A DNA stretch of 64,000 bases, taken from positions 111,011,783 through 111,075,782 of the forward strand of contig NC_081406.1 in assembly GCF_030272615.1 (NCBI RefSeq), in the 5' to 3' direction. The stretch's first letter is position 1. Every line of letters begins with the position of its first letter. The DNA is from Cryptomeria japonica (lineage: Eukaryota; Streptophyta; Pinopsida; Cupressales; Cupressaceae). This document shows positions 24,361-37,140 of this stretch, piece by piece. The notes beneath the pieces were generated by a model. It ran no database searches. It was not told the DNA's origin and saw only the letters and a program-made list of their open reading frames with translations. Position numbers and translations under genes: made by a program.

Positions 24361-25813
24361 ATGGAGCCAACAAAGAGATCAGGAAAACAAACACAAATCA
24401 ATCAAGAACAGATCACAAAAAGGTATTGAACTTATCTTATCTCAAATTAATTAAGATTATATAAAGTTAGCAATATTAATGCACTAGTCTTATGATTCTG
24501 CAGATCAAAAGTCAAAGCACAAAATGCCATATCTATTGAAAACTTGAATGCAAGGAAAGCAGGTAACATCTTCCAAGGGGATGTGCTCGTTGTCTATAAA
24601 GCCACACTTGACAAAGTGAACAAATCAAGGCCTGTCCTCCATGTAGATCTAACAGATTTAAAAGCTGAAATGACAATTACAGTTAATGTTAATGGTGACC
24701 TCGTAGAAAAATATGAGGAAAAAATAGTGGCAAATTCTGCAATTTGCATTTCAGGATTTGATATTGCCCCAAAGATAGACTACGATCATGGTGACAGTGA
24801 CTGCATATTAATCCTCAAATATTCTACCACAATTGAAACAATGCCACACATGTGTCAAGAATATAATTTCATACCAAGCACCACAATAAAACAACTACGC
24901 TTTAGTACAAATGAGTACCCCATTGGAACAATTGGAGCTTTGGTAACAAGGACAGGCAAACAAGGTTCACAATACACACTTGACATCAAATATGGTGACA
25001 ATGAAACAGACAAAGTATAGGTAAAAAAGTTCATAATTGTTTCCAAATAACCTGTTCCAAACTTCTATTCACTATAGGAAAATACTTTGCATACAAAAAA
25101 TTTTCACACAAAATAACTAACCATGTTACTCTTCAATAGTTGTACCTACACCAATGTTTTGGCAAGCAATGCCTCATAATAGAAGACCACCTACAAAGGA
25201 ATGAAATCCCTACAATGCTCTTTAGAAATGTTGTAAAAAAAGTGGACCAAAGAATAACATTCCACACAAGCCTTTCAACATTCATATGCAAGCTCAATGA
25301 CAAAAGAACATTGGAAAGGCTCAATGGCTTACTTAATACAACTTATGAGGTAACTATTTTCACAACATGCATCTCTTTATTTTACAAATGCACTGTTTGC
25401 ACACCACATTAACATTTACCCCTCTCTTACAGGTTGATGGTATCCTTAAAGTGGCAAATCCATTCTCAGTTCCATTCTATGCATTTTGCCCACAATGCAG
25501 TTATAAATTTGAAAACTATGGCATGCTTGAAGACAACACTGCTCACTGCACCAGGTGTCACCAAAAAGTCACCTATGTATACTCACTTCACCTCAACACA
25601 ATACTTACAACCGAAAATAAACAAACTATACAATGTTCTCTTGATAAGTCCACAATTGAACAATTGTTGCCAGCTCTTCAAAATACTACATATGAAGATT
25701 ACAAAGAAGACAAATCAAGAGTTATCTTCATTCTATGTGATTTTACAACTAAGGGGCACTTCACTCTCAACCAAAACAATCTCATTACTCATGCCTTTGT
25801 TCTTGAGGAGTGA
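24361..25813 (+). CDS. RPA70-like single-strand DNA-binding protein, four exons
   Basis: Exons are 24361-24422, 24504-25014, 25140-25349 and 25433-25813. Introns have GT donors and AG acceptors (CTGCAG, CAATAG, TTACAG), and every phase matches, giving 387 residues with no stop. Residues ~35-190 form an OB-fold-like region (NIFQGDVLVVYKA..., ISGFDIAP). The last exon carries CPQCSYKF and CTRCHQKV, a four-cysteine zinc module like that of the RPA1 C-terminal domain. RPA binds the single-stranded DNA exposed by the helicase, and RPA-like genes accompany Helitrons in plants and animals. It starts 0.2 kb after the endonuclease domain. Exon 1 is short and its ATG is the least certain point. The reading frame appears intact although the transposase is not. 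Confidence 0.78.
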
Positions 25814-28700
25814 TTTCTACAAAAAGGTAAGCATGATACATTACATTAACCTTTATACATTTCAAACATTTTTATTAACTCTACACTATAACAAATACTA
25901 ATTTACAAACAATAAAACCAATTTGTGTTTTGCAAGAAGGACACAATCTCTAAGGCAAAAATCAGGGATACCTGTCATATGGAACAACTCCACTGAAATA
26001 GACTACTACTGCTTAACAAATAAAAGAAAATTAGATACAAATTTGCTTTCTCTGTTAAAACTTTATATTTATCTTGCACTCTACAAACTGTTGCTTACCA
26101 AAATGTTGCACTATAAGACTCAACAACTTTTTTTAAATGTTGCTAATGCTGAGAAGACAAATTTATTATATTATGCACTGTCCAATAAGACAAAATTTAT
26201 TATACTCAGTTGTCCTTTTCGAAGACTGGATCTACTAATATGTGATTTAGGAAAAAATTTATGTGCTCTATAAGAGTATATTTAATTGTTTGAAGAATTA
26301 TTTTTATGGGCATTTCTTTTTATGACTTAGTACAGGTCCTATCAAAAGATGTTTGCATATTTGGAACACTATTTCTGTATATTTATATTTATGCCAGCAA
26401 TATGTATGTTAATATCAGATTTCAATGCTTGCTTCACATGTTAGAAGATTGTTTCTCTATTTGTCTAACAATAACCCTGAACGAAGGTATGTCCAGCTTG
26501 TATGTGCTGTTGTAGAACCCACCTAAGTGAAGCATTAGTGGTATTTGCCAACACCAGACAAAATTGTTTTCTTCATAAACCTTTTTTGAGGTAGGCTATT
26601 TTAAGAAGGCCCAAGGTAGCCGTGGTTGCTTTTGTGAGATTTGTAAGCCTTTTTCCATCTGAAATGCTACTGCAATCGTTACTAAACAACCACTTGCATG
26701 TTTGTTGCAAGTAAGGGCTGCTATTCTCTTTCCCGTTGTCTATATTCTTATGGTTATGTTTCTATTTTTGAAATGCTGAGTTACTTTTGAAGAAGAGTAG
26801 GGCTAAACGTTTACGATACCTTGTCTGTAAAATTGTTCTGCACACACACAAAATTTTGTCACTGTTTCTACATAATGTATTTTTAATTGTTACAGTTCAC
26901 AACTTGGCATTCAAGCACATTACCCATGAATAAGAATATATAGTGGATGTGCTTCGAATCTGTACTACCCATCGTAATTGGGAAAGAGAAGGGAGAACAC
27001 TGAATTACTCAATCTATACAGAAGTGAGGAGAGGAGGTCGAGGAGTCAATGAAAATAAACTACATGGGCAGATACATATCTGGACAGGTCAGATACCCAT
27101 TTGTTTTACGACAGTCCTCCAAGAAGCTTCTTAGTCAGGGATTTCCCAACGCTCCTATATGTATACTGCACAAATTCTTAAACAAAGTTTACTTGGGCAT
27201 AATCGAGGTGTTACCTTTGAGATATGCTATGGTGGGTCCTGAGGTTTTGTATGCAAAGCCAGGCCCTACAATGAGACCTGCATTAATTGTCACAATAATT
27301 ACTCGTCTGTCCATGGCCAGATCCCACGTTGTCCTCTCTGATAGTGTCTTTCCCAATGCATATCACAGCTATAAACACAATCACACACCCTTTGATTTTA
27401 ATAACATATGGCAGAGACGTTATTGCTAAAACAATGTTTCAACTGTTTTCTAACTCCCTTATTCTTTAACAGAGCTATACATGGATGCATTAGACCTAGA
27501 AGGATCCTTGATTTTGACAGCATAGAAATCTTGCTTCAGCGGTTAGGTCGACTATCAAATTATCCTGATTGATTTATTTATTTCTATACATAGAGACATG
27601 AATGTCATTCTGTATTAAGTAAGTGTCTTCTTAAAATACAACTTTAATTGGGGAAAGATAACTACCATAATGTTCACAGAAGATATTCCAAAGTTCAAAC
27701 ACACAACATAAATAATTGTCAAAGTAATGTGAAAGTAAAAGTACAAGTACAAACATTCTTATCAAAATTAAAACATACACAAATTGGTTCCTTCTAATTT
27801 TGTGAGTATTCTTTCATGGAGATTAATCTATGAATCAAATTCTCACTATTATTCTCATGGACTTGAATTTAGACATACACAAATTGGTTCCACTAAAGTA
27901 ATTACAATTGAACTGCTATTATGGTGAACAAGACCTGTTGTGACCAGTAAATGTAATGTTGGGAATGTTTTTTATTTGCATCTATCATATTTGTAAATGT
28001 AAGAAGTTTCTAATTTCTATCATATTTATGTCTCATTTTTTAGAATTATGCTTTTAAACTTAGTTACATGTTTTTGTGCATGCTCCTTTTTTCATATGTT
28101 ATTTGCTTACTTAGGGATGAATTTTGCATTCAATTCTATTATACTCTCTTTTATATTCAATTCTCATAATTGCCAATCGTTCCAAAGCACAAAAGTTACT
28201 ACAGGCAACGACTATGTTGGCAATGGTCATCGAATATCGATTTACCATGGCAATGCCATTTCCTTCAAAGTGTCAAATCCACTTCCAACAATCTTTATAC
28301 TAATCATAAACAACTCAGTAGGAACTTGATGCTTTGCATCTCTTGTATTGAATACAAAAATCCTTTTCCGACTACACATTTTCGTTTTCTTTTTATTCTC
28401 AATAAAGTAATCTAAAACAAAGTAAAATAAAAGTATCTACAACAACCAAGGAAAGTTGGTCATGTGGGATCTTTTTTGCCATCATTTTTTCTAGCACTTA
28501 TTGTCCGTAAAAAATACTGGCATTCATAGATGGCTTAAATAATTAGCCACAATTATATGTGACATCATGAATTGTGAGCTTTATCTTAGTTGAATTAAAA
28601 AATAAATTGGAATTATTTCAAAACATTATCTTTATAAATATGATTTGAAAAAATTAATTTTTTTTGTTTATTTTTTTAATTTTAATATTTTCTTATTATT
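25814..28700. other. No gene recognised; possible 3' flank of the Helentron-like block
   Basis: Just after the RPA stop a GTAAGC donor (about 25829) and a GCAAG acceptor (about 25936) could form an intron in the 3' UTR. A 126-codon plus frame at 27049-27429 has no family match. A minus-strand frame over the same bases reads TINAGLIVGPGFAYK-like hydrophobic sequence and may be a captured or relic exon. Otherwise AT-rich. Confidence 0.35.
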
Positions 28701-28719
28701 TTAAATAACATTTTTTTTC

Positions 28720-29862
28720 CTATTCAATCTTTCTTATTAATTAACTATATGGTCTACCATTGTTGAGCCTAAGCTAACTAATTTTTCTTTGTGGATTATT
28801 TTCCAAGGCTTGTCATTGGGTGCTCAACTGAGACATTTGAGAGTTTCCAATCTCTATCACCCATTTTGCGAGAAACAAAAAAAATTTACCCATCCTTTCT
28901 AGTTCTACTGCTAAGCTCAACATTTGTAGAATTGGATTCATGATTTTTTTAAGCCTTTTTTACCTGAACCCTTTTCTTGGCATATGGTTCTTCAAGGGAT
29001 TCCCCTCAGATTCCTTCAAATTCACACAGATTTGGCATGCTTTCAAGGTAGAAATCCTCTTCACATTATGGAAGATTATAAATGTTGTTTTGTTTTCTCA
29101 TGACTCTTTTGATATTCATGTTTTAACTTATACTAAACCCTACATTTGTAATAATGTTATACTTAAATAGATTCAAGAGAAAGCCAATAAAGTTGTAATT
29201 GAGGTGACCCACTTGCATGTTCTTCTTGATCCTTAGGGAAATGGCCCTTGTACAATTTCTAGGGTGCCTTCAAACCCTTCCACCTCCCTTGACTACTATC
29301 TGCCCCATGACCAACAAAATGGTTGCATCTCCTCTTCTCATCACTCACAGACCCTGTGGGCTCAAATTTTTTCCATTAGTCCAACAATGGTAGAGATCTC
29401 ATTCAGAAACACTTCTCTCTTTGCCATGTGGTGGCTCCGCCTCCAGATAGGGAATGGGGTAGACATATTTTTCTACAGGTGGTGGTTCTGGATAGTTGGA
29501 TATTGGCAATGATAATATTTGGCCTAATTCTTCCAAAGGGTTCTTGTTGCTAGCACCCTAGCTATTTCCCCAATAGGAAGGATAAGGAGAACAAAGAGTT
29601 GACAATTGAATAAGGGTGGTCCCACTCAGATGAAAACCCTGACCCCACTAATGTATGGGGTCCAAAAGATGATTGTCATCCTCCTCTACCTCCCGCTACC
29701 ACTACTCTAGCCACTCAGTAGTTTTATTGTGTTGTTTCTTCTTTTGGGCACTACTCATGGGTTTCACTCTTGAGAGGGGATCTCGTATCCACTTACTCTT
29801 TTTTTGTAAATAGTGTACTTTTATTTAAATATTAATGAAACTGGCTTTTCATAAAAAAAAAT
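28720..29862 (+). other. Possible old non-LTR-like insertion ending in an A-rich tail
   Basis: Two frames (28940-29170 and 29264-29512) are Trp/Phe-rich, and the segment ends with TTTTTGTAAATAGTGTAC, AATATTAATGAAAC and an A run near 29855. Plant LINE copies often end this way. No reverse transcriptase, endonuclease or target duplication was found, so the call is tentative. Confidence 0.2.
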
Positions 29863-30552
29863 AATTATAAATATTATTTTAATTTTTTTGTCCTATACAT
29901 TCTATTCAAAATAATCAAGTTTTTCAAATATAGAATATGAAGTCACCTTAATTGTTAGTGATGGTGATTTTTTCCATAGTAGTATTTATATTATAGTAAA
30001 AATTAATGAATTGCATTTTAACTTAACTACGGAAAAAAGAAACAAAAACTTCATTTTTAAATAGATAACTCTAGAAAACAATAAGAAGAAAGAACAATAA
30101 ATGTGGAGAAACTAAAAATAAATTATCTTGAATAACTTTTGTAGTACAATAAATTATTTATGTAAAATAGATTTTATAAATGATTTCAAAACAATATTAA
30201 GAGAAAGTTCTGTGTATTTATGTCTAGAAACATCAAATAAAAACTAACCATTTAAATTAAATAATATATTAGGTAAATTAAAATATTCTCAACAAAATTA
30301 AAAAAAAATTATTTAAGTAAATGAAAAAAAGGAAATAAATAAAAATCCAGTATATTTTACTTATTCCACTTAAATCACAATGCCTCAATATGCTAGTTTA
30401 ATTAAATTTATTTAATGACAAAACATTTAATATAAAATATATTGAATTTATTTTATTAATCAAGATTATTAACTAATAGCATTTTTCTTTTATTGAAGAA
30501 TATTACAAAACTAAGTCCAATATTTAAGCTTTTAGATTTTTAAATTAATTAA
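29863..30552. other. Nothing recognised
   Basis: Very AT-rich sequence without ORFs. Confidence 0.5.
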
Positions 30553-30649
30553 TTATATATATGTGTGTGTGTGTGTGTGTGTATGTGTATACACACACAC
30601 ACACACATATATGTATGTATGTATGTATATGTGTAAATGTATATATATG
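30553..30649. repeat. Compound microsatellite (TA/TG/CA), palindromic
   Basis: (TG)n passes through TATGTGTATA into (AC)n and then GTAT repeats, so the tract is self-complementary. It abuts the left end of the Tat-type retrotransposon. Confidence 0.9.
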
Positions 30650-32101
30650 TGTAGATGTCTAAAAATGGTCAACGCTTGCGGAGTCATACTTTAACATTCA
30701 CGCATTGCCTTATTTTAGGGTTCTTGCGTTGCATTAACATTTCTTCTATGTTGCGCAGTTGGTCTTTATCATTTGTGAGTATCGAGTCCTTCTTCTGCAT
30801 TCCTCATTTTTCTCGCTTTTGAGTTAGGTCTTGTCGATAACAATCTTGAGTCATGATTTTGGTCGATCTTATCCTGTCACATTATGTTGCGTGCTCATTT
30901 ATCATCATTTTGGACATCGTCAATCCTAATCGATGATAGAATTAGGGTTTTGTCCTCTTGTCCTCTTGTCAATCTTGTCATTTTGCAATCGTTTCATCAT
31001 TGATCCTTGTCCTCTTGTCAATCTTGTCATTTTGCAATCAATTCGTCATCGATCCTCGTCCTTGTCAATCTTGTCATTTTGCAATCGATTCGTCATCGAT
31101 CCTTGTCCTGATCAATCTTGTCATTTTGCGATCGATTCGTCATCGATTGTTGTCCTTTTCAATCATGTCAATTTGGATCAATTAGTCATTGTTCCTTGTC
31201 AATTGGCGCCTATCAATTTGATCTCTTTGTCAATCTTGGTCAATTTGTCAACCAATCTCAATCATTTATCAGCATTGGTCCTTTTTCAATCAAAATCATG
31301 ATTGAATCGACATTAATTTCTTGTTGTCTTGACCTAATTCCTTGTCCTCTTATTTCTAGGGTTTTATGATTTGATCATTAAATCCTTTTCTTCTTCTTGG
31401 TGGGTTAAATAAATCTATTTATTTAGTCCTAGGTCTTTTCATGAATTAATTAATGGATGAAAACCTATTAATTAATTCACCTAATTTCTATTTCATCTTT
31501 TTCCTCAATTTTCTAATTTACTAATTGCTCCTAATTCTTAATTTTCTATTTCTCCTATTTTCTTCAATTTTTTTTAATATTTCCCCTAATTTCATGGGAA
31601 TGGCATTTCAATTTTGTCATAATTTGTCATAATTTGTCAATCAATCAATCTTGCATGTCAATTTTGTCATAATTTGTCAATCAATCAATCTTGCATAGAA
31701 AATGTCAATTTTGTCATAATTTGTCATATTTGTCATTCTTGATTTGAAATTTCCTTTCAAATCTCTTCATGCTAATCTTGTCATCTCTCCAATTTGTCTA
31801 TAAATTGGATGATTTTCTTCAATTGATGAATCAATCACATTTTCAAGTAACCTTATGCTACAAATTTCATCAACAACTTGCTTTCCACTTGCAAATGCAC
31901 TTTCTAGGTGAGAACAACATCAAATTGGAAGGTGAAAGAAGAACAATGGAGGAACAATGAAGGAGATACAAGCTTTGGTTTGCTTTTTATTGTAGTATTT
32001 CATCTTCATGCCTTTATTGATTGTAATTAGGATTTCTTATTATTGCAATCTAGTTTTTGTGATTGAGCTAGTTTAATGTCTATTGCTTTGATGTTTTCCC
32101 A
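30650..32101 (+). repeat. 5' LTR of the Tat-type element (minimum extent)
   Basis: Matches 48264-49755 closely, with scattered transitions and one missing minisatellite unit. Similarity stops at 32101 because the 3' copy is truncated, so the true LTR end may lie further right. No certain primer-binding site was identified. Confidence 0.85.
30950..31160 (+). repeat. LTR minisatellite (~45-50 bp units)
   Basis: Repeats of AATCTTGTCATTTTGCAATC, GATTCGTCATCGATCCTTG and TCCTCTTGTC, about four units. The 3' LTR counterpart at 48565-48800 has about one more unit, which explains most of the length difference between the LTRs. Confidence 0.8.
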
Positions 32102-34215
32102 AATTCCTATCTACATTTTCTAGTGAACTCGATGTGAACTAACCCCTCTAACCATGTTTTTGAGTGCTTTTGAGCTGATTTGCAAGTGAAAAATCAAGAA
32201 ATAGGGTGAATCAGAGCTTTTTGGACACTTCTGAGCCTATGTCAAAGCATTTTGCGCCTATGTCAGGGCATCCTGCACCTGTGTCAGAGAGATTTGCACC
32301 TGTGTCAAAAAGATCTACGCATGTGTTAGGGCATTTTGTGCCTGTGTCAAGGCATTCTGCACCTGTGTTGAGACATTTTGTGCCTGTGTAAGGCCAGAAA
32401 CAAAGGTGAAACCAGTGTTTTTACTTGCAAATTACTTTGTTTTCATTCTGTTCTTATATTCTAGTTTTTCTTTGGTACTGATTCTCTGTGCAGCACCTTG
32501 GCATTACATGTGACGAAGACATGAAAATGAAATTACTAACAAATCTTATGTAGGATGCTATCAAAGACTTTTATTAAAACATCTTGCATGTGATTTTTAA
32601 AGTAGTTGCACATTTAGTTTCTTAAAGGTTAATGAACACCATGCATGCTTTGATTTCTTTTAGTTTGATTGCATGTTTTAACCCTTAGAATCAGGCCTAC
32701 CTCCCGATTTGCCTGGCACTTCGCACAGGCATTGGTGAGAGGGAATGACCCAAAGTGGTGACGGGCTAAAGCCAAGCTCTTCTGAACCACTCTAAATAAC
32801 TGTGGATGCAATGAAAGTTGTAGACAACGGGTGCTGGAATGGTATTGCGACAATTTATTCGTTGGATCAATACCCACCCGAACGGATGCCCTTACTAGAA
32901 TCTCTTGTTTTTAGAGGCCAAAATCCTTCTATCTGTTGGCTCAGGCATTGTGATATGCGCATGCCGAAGACACCTCTCATGTACTCCTTAGTTAGAGATA
33001 GAAAGTTCTTGGGAAGTGATGCCCCTTGAACTCGAAGCTTGGTATGCTCGAGAAGTGAGTGCACTGTAAGGGGGAGCCAGTGCTACCAAGCGTCTAGCTA
33101 TCTGACTAAGTGTTGTATTTCGTTAGAGGATTCAACAGATATTGTCCTTGCCAGCCATAGGATTTGTTGTAAATGTGTTTTATTGTCTTTAGTCAAAGTC
33201 AAACAAACATTTTGTCTTTCGTGATTGTCAAAGGTTAAATTAAAAACAAACTTTCAAAAGTGCTCATAATCAACTTGGATTTTCAAAATCAACAACCTTC
33301 AACTCAAAACACAATCCGAACAAAAGTCCAAATTTGTCCAAGTATTCATCCAACATTTGAACATGGCTTGTCAAAACATTGAATGTCTTTGTTTCAAAAT
33401 TCATGTCACTTTAGGCTAGGTTTTGCATAGTCCCATTTAGGTCCTAAGGCATATTGTCATCTCCTTTCATTTTAGTCCTTTTCATTGCAAGCGTCCTCAT
33501 TTTGCACTTAGGTCCAACATCATTTTCCCTAAGTTTGCATTTCATTGTCATATCCAAGCTACATTTCCATTTAGGTGACATTCCTGCATTATCCTTGTCA
33601 TGCTAAAATTAGGTCTTCCCTAGGTTGCATTTTGCATATTCCAAGTCATTGGTCTTCGCATATCCTTGTCATTGTATTGTCATCTTGTCTTGGCTTCATC
33701 TTGTCATATCATATCCTTAGATCATTTTCATGTCATATCCTAAGTCATTGTCATAATCATTTCCTTCTTGCATTTAGTCTCAAAAATTTGATTTGTCAAA
33801 CTTGGAAAATCAAAACTTTGGATGATACCCTAAGTTGTTGTTAGGGAGTCTTGACCTTGTCTAAAATTTGTCCTCTCATTAATATCATTTTTGTCAAACC
33901 TAGCTTAGTATCCAAGCATATAGGTGAGACATTGTCAATTTGTCCTATTGTCATTTGGTCCTTTGTCCTTTAAGGTCTTGGCTTCCTTCCAACTTCCCAA
34001 GGTTGAGACTTTAGGTTCGCATTTCAAAAAGTTTGTCCAAATCTTGAAAAACAACAAAGACATAGGTTGCATTCTTGCCATAGATTGTATTTTCATCTAT
34101 TTAGGTTACATTTAGTTGCATATCATACATCATCCTTTTAAAATCAAAAAATCCCCAAAAAATATTGCATTTGCATAGTGACATTCCTGTTGAAACAAGG
34201 TCAAAATCTAAGAAG
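32102..34215 (+). other. Leader region of the Tat-type element
   Basis: About 2.1 kb before gag without a long ORF. It contains ~27-bp tandem repeats (32215-32392, GCACCTGTGTCA-like), a GC-richer stretch at about 32690-33110 and TTGTCATATCC-rich sequence. Long untranslated leaders are usual in Tat/Ogre elements. Confidence 0.6.
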
Positions 34216-37140
34216 ATGGGCGAACCAACATATCAACCCATTGACAATGTATCAAACTCACAGTTTCAACCTAGTCAATCATTACAAATTGAAGGTTCAT
34301 CAAACACATCATTACCACCATATGGAATGGTTCAACTTGGACCACCTCCATTATATGAGCCATTGTTTGTACCCATGAAACCGGGATATGGGAGTGTTCC
34401 ACCAACACCAAGAGAAAATACACCTTTCGACTAGAATCAACTGAACCTGCAACATGAAATTCAAACATTACATGAGGAACAAACTCTTTCACAAGGATTT
34501 GGTTCAAATCAAGGCATTCAACAAGAAATAAATCCAAATGTTTTACCAGATTCTTCATCAGATTCTGATGCTTCCGATGATGTTGATATATTCCTTAAAG
34601 ATCCGAAGTTGACAAAAAAGATGGATAAATTCTTGAACAAGGTCTTTAAGATGTTCCCACAAAAATTTCTTGACATGATGAGTAATGTGACCTCCTCAAG
34701 TGAGAAAATTAATGTGCAAAAACAACAAGGCGATGAGCTGTTAAGTTTCTCTCCACATCCAAATGAAGAAAATGTGCAACAAGAAATTCAACACACCTTG
34801 ATGAGTAAGCGTGCTTCAAAAATGTTGACAGTGACTATTCCTCAAAAGTCATCATTTGAAACAATAAACAATACATTATTTAATACAACACCTTTAACAC
34901 AAGATCAAATGAGGGCCACACAAATATTAACAGCTGTTCCTCAACAAGAAATGATTCCTCAAATAATTACAAGTGGATCAAAATCTAAGATGCAAGAAAG
35001 CTTTACGACTGGAATGCCTGATCTTACCAGTGTCCAAAACAATTCCACAATGCAACAAAGTTCCTATGTCCCATTAAGTTCAATATATTTGCCAAATACT
35101 CAAGTACCTGTTGTGCAAAATATTGTGATAGATCCTTTGATAATGGCAACACAAAGAGCCACAAATAGTGGTTTGCACCAACAACAAGTGCTACAACAAT
35201 TGAGTAATACACAAAAGGCACAATCGAATGTGCAAACAAGCAATGCACAACAACAACAATATCGCATTCAACAACATGTTGCGATGTCTTCTGCACCATT
35301 ACAAGTTAATTCAAACTTGCAACCACCACAGTGGATTGGACAAACAACACAAGAAGTAAATGTGAGTGCCATACCCCATCTCAAGGGGAAACAACAAAAA
35401 CCTCCCAAACAAAGTTTTTTGCAAATGATGGGATTTACATCAAGACAACAACAATTGGTACAAAGTTAGAAAATTCTAATTCGTCAGCATCAACAACAAC
35501 ATGTGCCTCAATATGTGCCAAGACAAACAAATTATCATACTTCACAACCACAATTGATGTCCATGCAATATCAACAACACCCTCAATTGCAATATCAAGC
35601 AAGGCTACCAATCATGATTCCACCACAAGAAGCACAACAATAGGGTCAATGTCAAGGCACGACACAACCACAACAACAAGAGCTGTATCAAGAACTTTAT
35701 ATGCTAGAGACACCAAAGATAGCAATTTCTGAGCATCAATAGCCAATGGAGAGTAGGATGTATCGACAAAGAGTACACCCAAGAGTGAATGATGAACTTC
35801 CAAAATCTTCGATACCTGACACATTTGCACAATAGCTTGAGAAGTTGCAACAACAAGTCGACGCATTGGAAACCAAAGGAACAAAGAAATTGTACATAGA
35901 TCAAGATTTATGTCCTAATCCATTTGACAAGAGCTTGTACATGCCTCCCTTCCCTAAGTATTTTGAGGCACTTAATTTTGAGAAATATAAAGGGAATGGC
36001 AATCCAAAAGACCATATTCGAGCATTTTTCACAGCATGTACTGAAGTGAGTTATGAGGAAACATATTTAATGCGCTTATTCGCATGAAGTCTCACAGGAC
36101 AAGCCATGGATTGGTATTTGCATTTGCCAGGGAATATAAAGACTTGGTCAGAATTGGCTCAAAAGTTTATATCCCACTTTGCATTCAACATTGATAGTGA
36201 AGTGACCATGTCAGATTTGTGCAACACCAAGCAAACGCAAGGTGAACCATTAGTGACTTTCTTACAATGATGGCAAAGCTTGTATAATCGTTCTTCCCTA
36301 GATATACCTGAAGAACAACAAGTGAACTTATTTATTCAAAATTTGGTCCCAGAAATGATGTATGAACTCAAATTGAAAAGTCCCAGTACCATTGAGAAAC
36401 TCATTAAGAAAGGGATGAACATTGAAACTGCTCTTGTAGCTAAGGGAATCATTAAACTCAGCAAAGACAATGACAATACAAACAATTCAGGGGACAGAAA
36501 TAGATTTTGGTACAAAAACAAGAATGTCACTAATGATGGAGTTGTTGATGCAAGAGCAGTGAATGCAAATCAACCCACGTTCACAATAAAAAAATTGAGT
36601 GCTCCTAATATGTCGGCTATGGAACAAAATCAAACACCAGCAAGCAATGTTACTCAACAGCCACAATACCAACAGTATACTCAACAATATAATCAACAAC
36701 AAGGTCAGCAACAAAACTAGCAACAAACACCTTTCTGATCAAGGGATGGGCCTCCTCGACAATTTACGCCATTGGGAGAGCCTATTGAGTCAGTAATGAA
36801 ACAATTAATACAAGCAAAGTTTATTAGGTTACCAGATATCAAGACAGAACCATTGGTAAAGCCGCATTGGTGGAATGATAATGCATATTGTGAATACCAT
36901 TGGTCAAAAGGACATAAAACCGCATCGTGTTTTCAATTGAAACATATGATTCAAGACTTGTTAGATCATGGAGTAATTGAGGTAGACCCACCCAACGTGA
37001 CCTCTAACACTGATCATACAATTTTTAAAACTCCTTTGCTTGATCATGATAAGGGTAAAGCATCTTCTTCAAACTCTACCCAAACAACAAATCTTAATTA
37101 TGCGAATACTAGTTATAACAATGTCATCAATTGTTTTTGA
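34216..37140 (+). pseudogene. gag: gag of the Tat-type element
   Basis: One frame is maintained for 975 codons. An N-terminal Gln/Ser-rich region comes first, then Gln-rich low complexity. The capsid core follows at about 35890-36470 (LYMPPFPKYFEALNFEKY, GQAMDWYLHLPG, LAQKFISHFAFN). A variant zinc finger lies at about 36880-36940 (CEYHWSKGHKTASC, a C-x2-H...H-x4-C pattern typical of Tat gag). Nine in-frame stops interrupt it (34432, 35467, 35641, 35740, 35833, 36085, 36268, 36718, 36736), all TAG or TGA, before the terminal TGA at 37138. The frame otherwise persists, so stops arose by substitution, not indels. The start was chosen as the first ATG in frame before the conserved part. Confidence 0.85.

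Larger units (their letters stand above)
13984..25813 (+). mobile_element. Helentron-like (Helitron2) element, coding span; true ends not found
   Basis: Genes on one strand with the same A-rich codon use encode the full Helentron set: OTU peptidase, Rep, helicase, endonuclease and RPA. Two unrecognised genes lie upstream. I could not fix the termini: no convincing TC start, CTRR end with hairpin, or paired subterminal inverted repeats were seen. The span given is only the coding block, and its left boundary depends on whether the two unknown genes belong to it. Insertion between A and T would be expected for this class. Confidence 0.6.

Noticed and set aside
13984-26300. Helitron termini (5' TC, 3' CTRR with hairpin)
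   Set aside because: CTAG and CTGA words are too frequent and none was paired with a convincing GC-rich hairpin; no end was called.
30933-31369. Repeated frames in the LTR, with a look of regularly spaced repeats (also 48495-49021)
   Set aside because: This is the LTR minisatellite, with units directly adjacent and present in both LTRs; not a CRISPR array and not coding.
35024-35299. Minus-strand Val/His-rich frame opposite gag
   Set aside because: Complement of CAA-rich Gln runs in gag.
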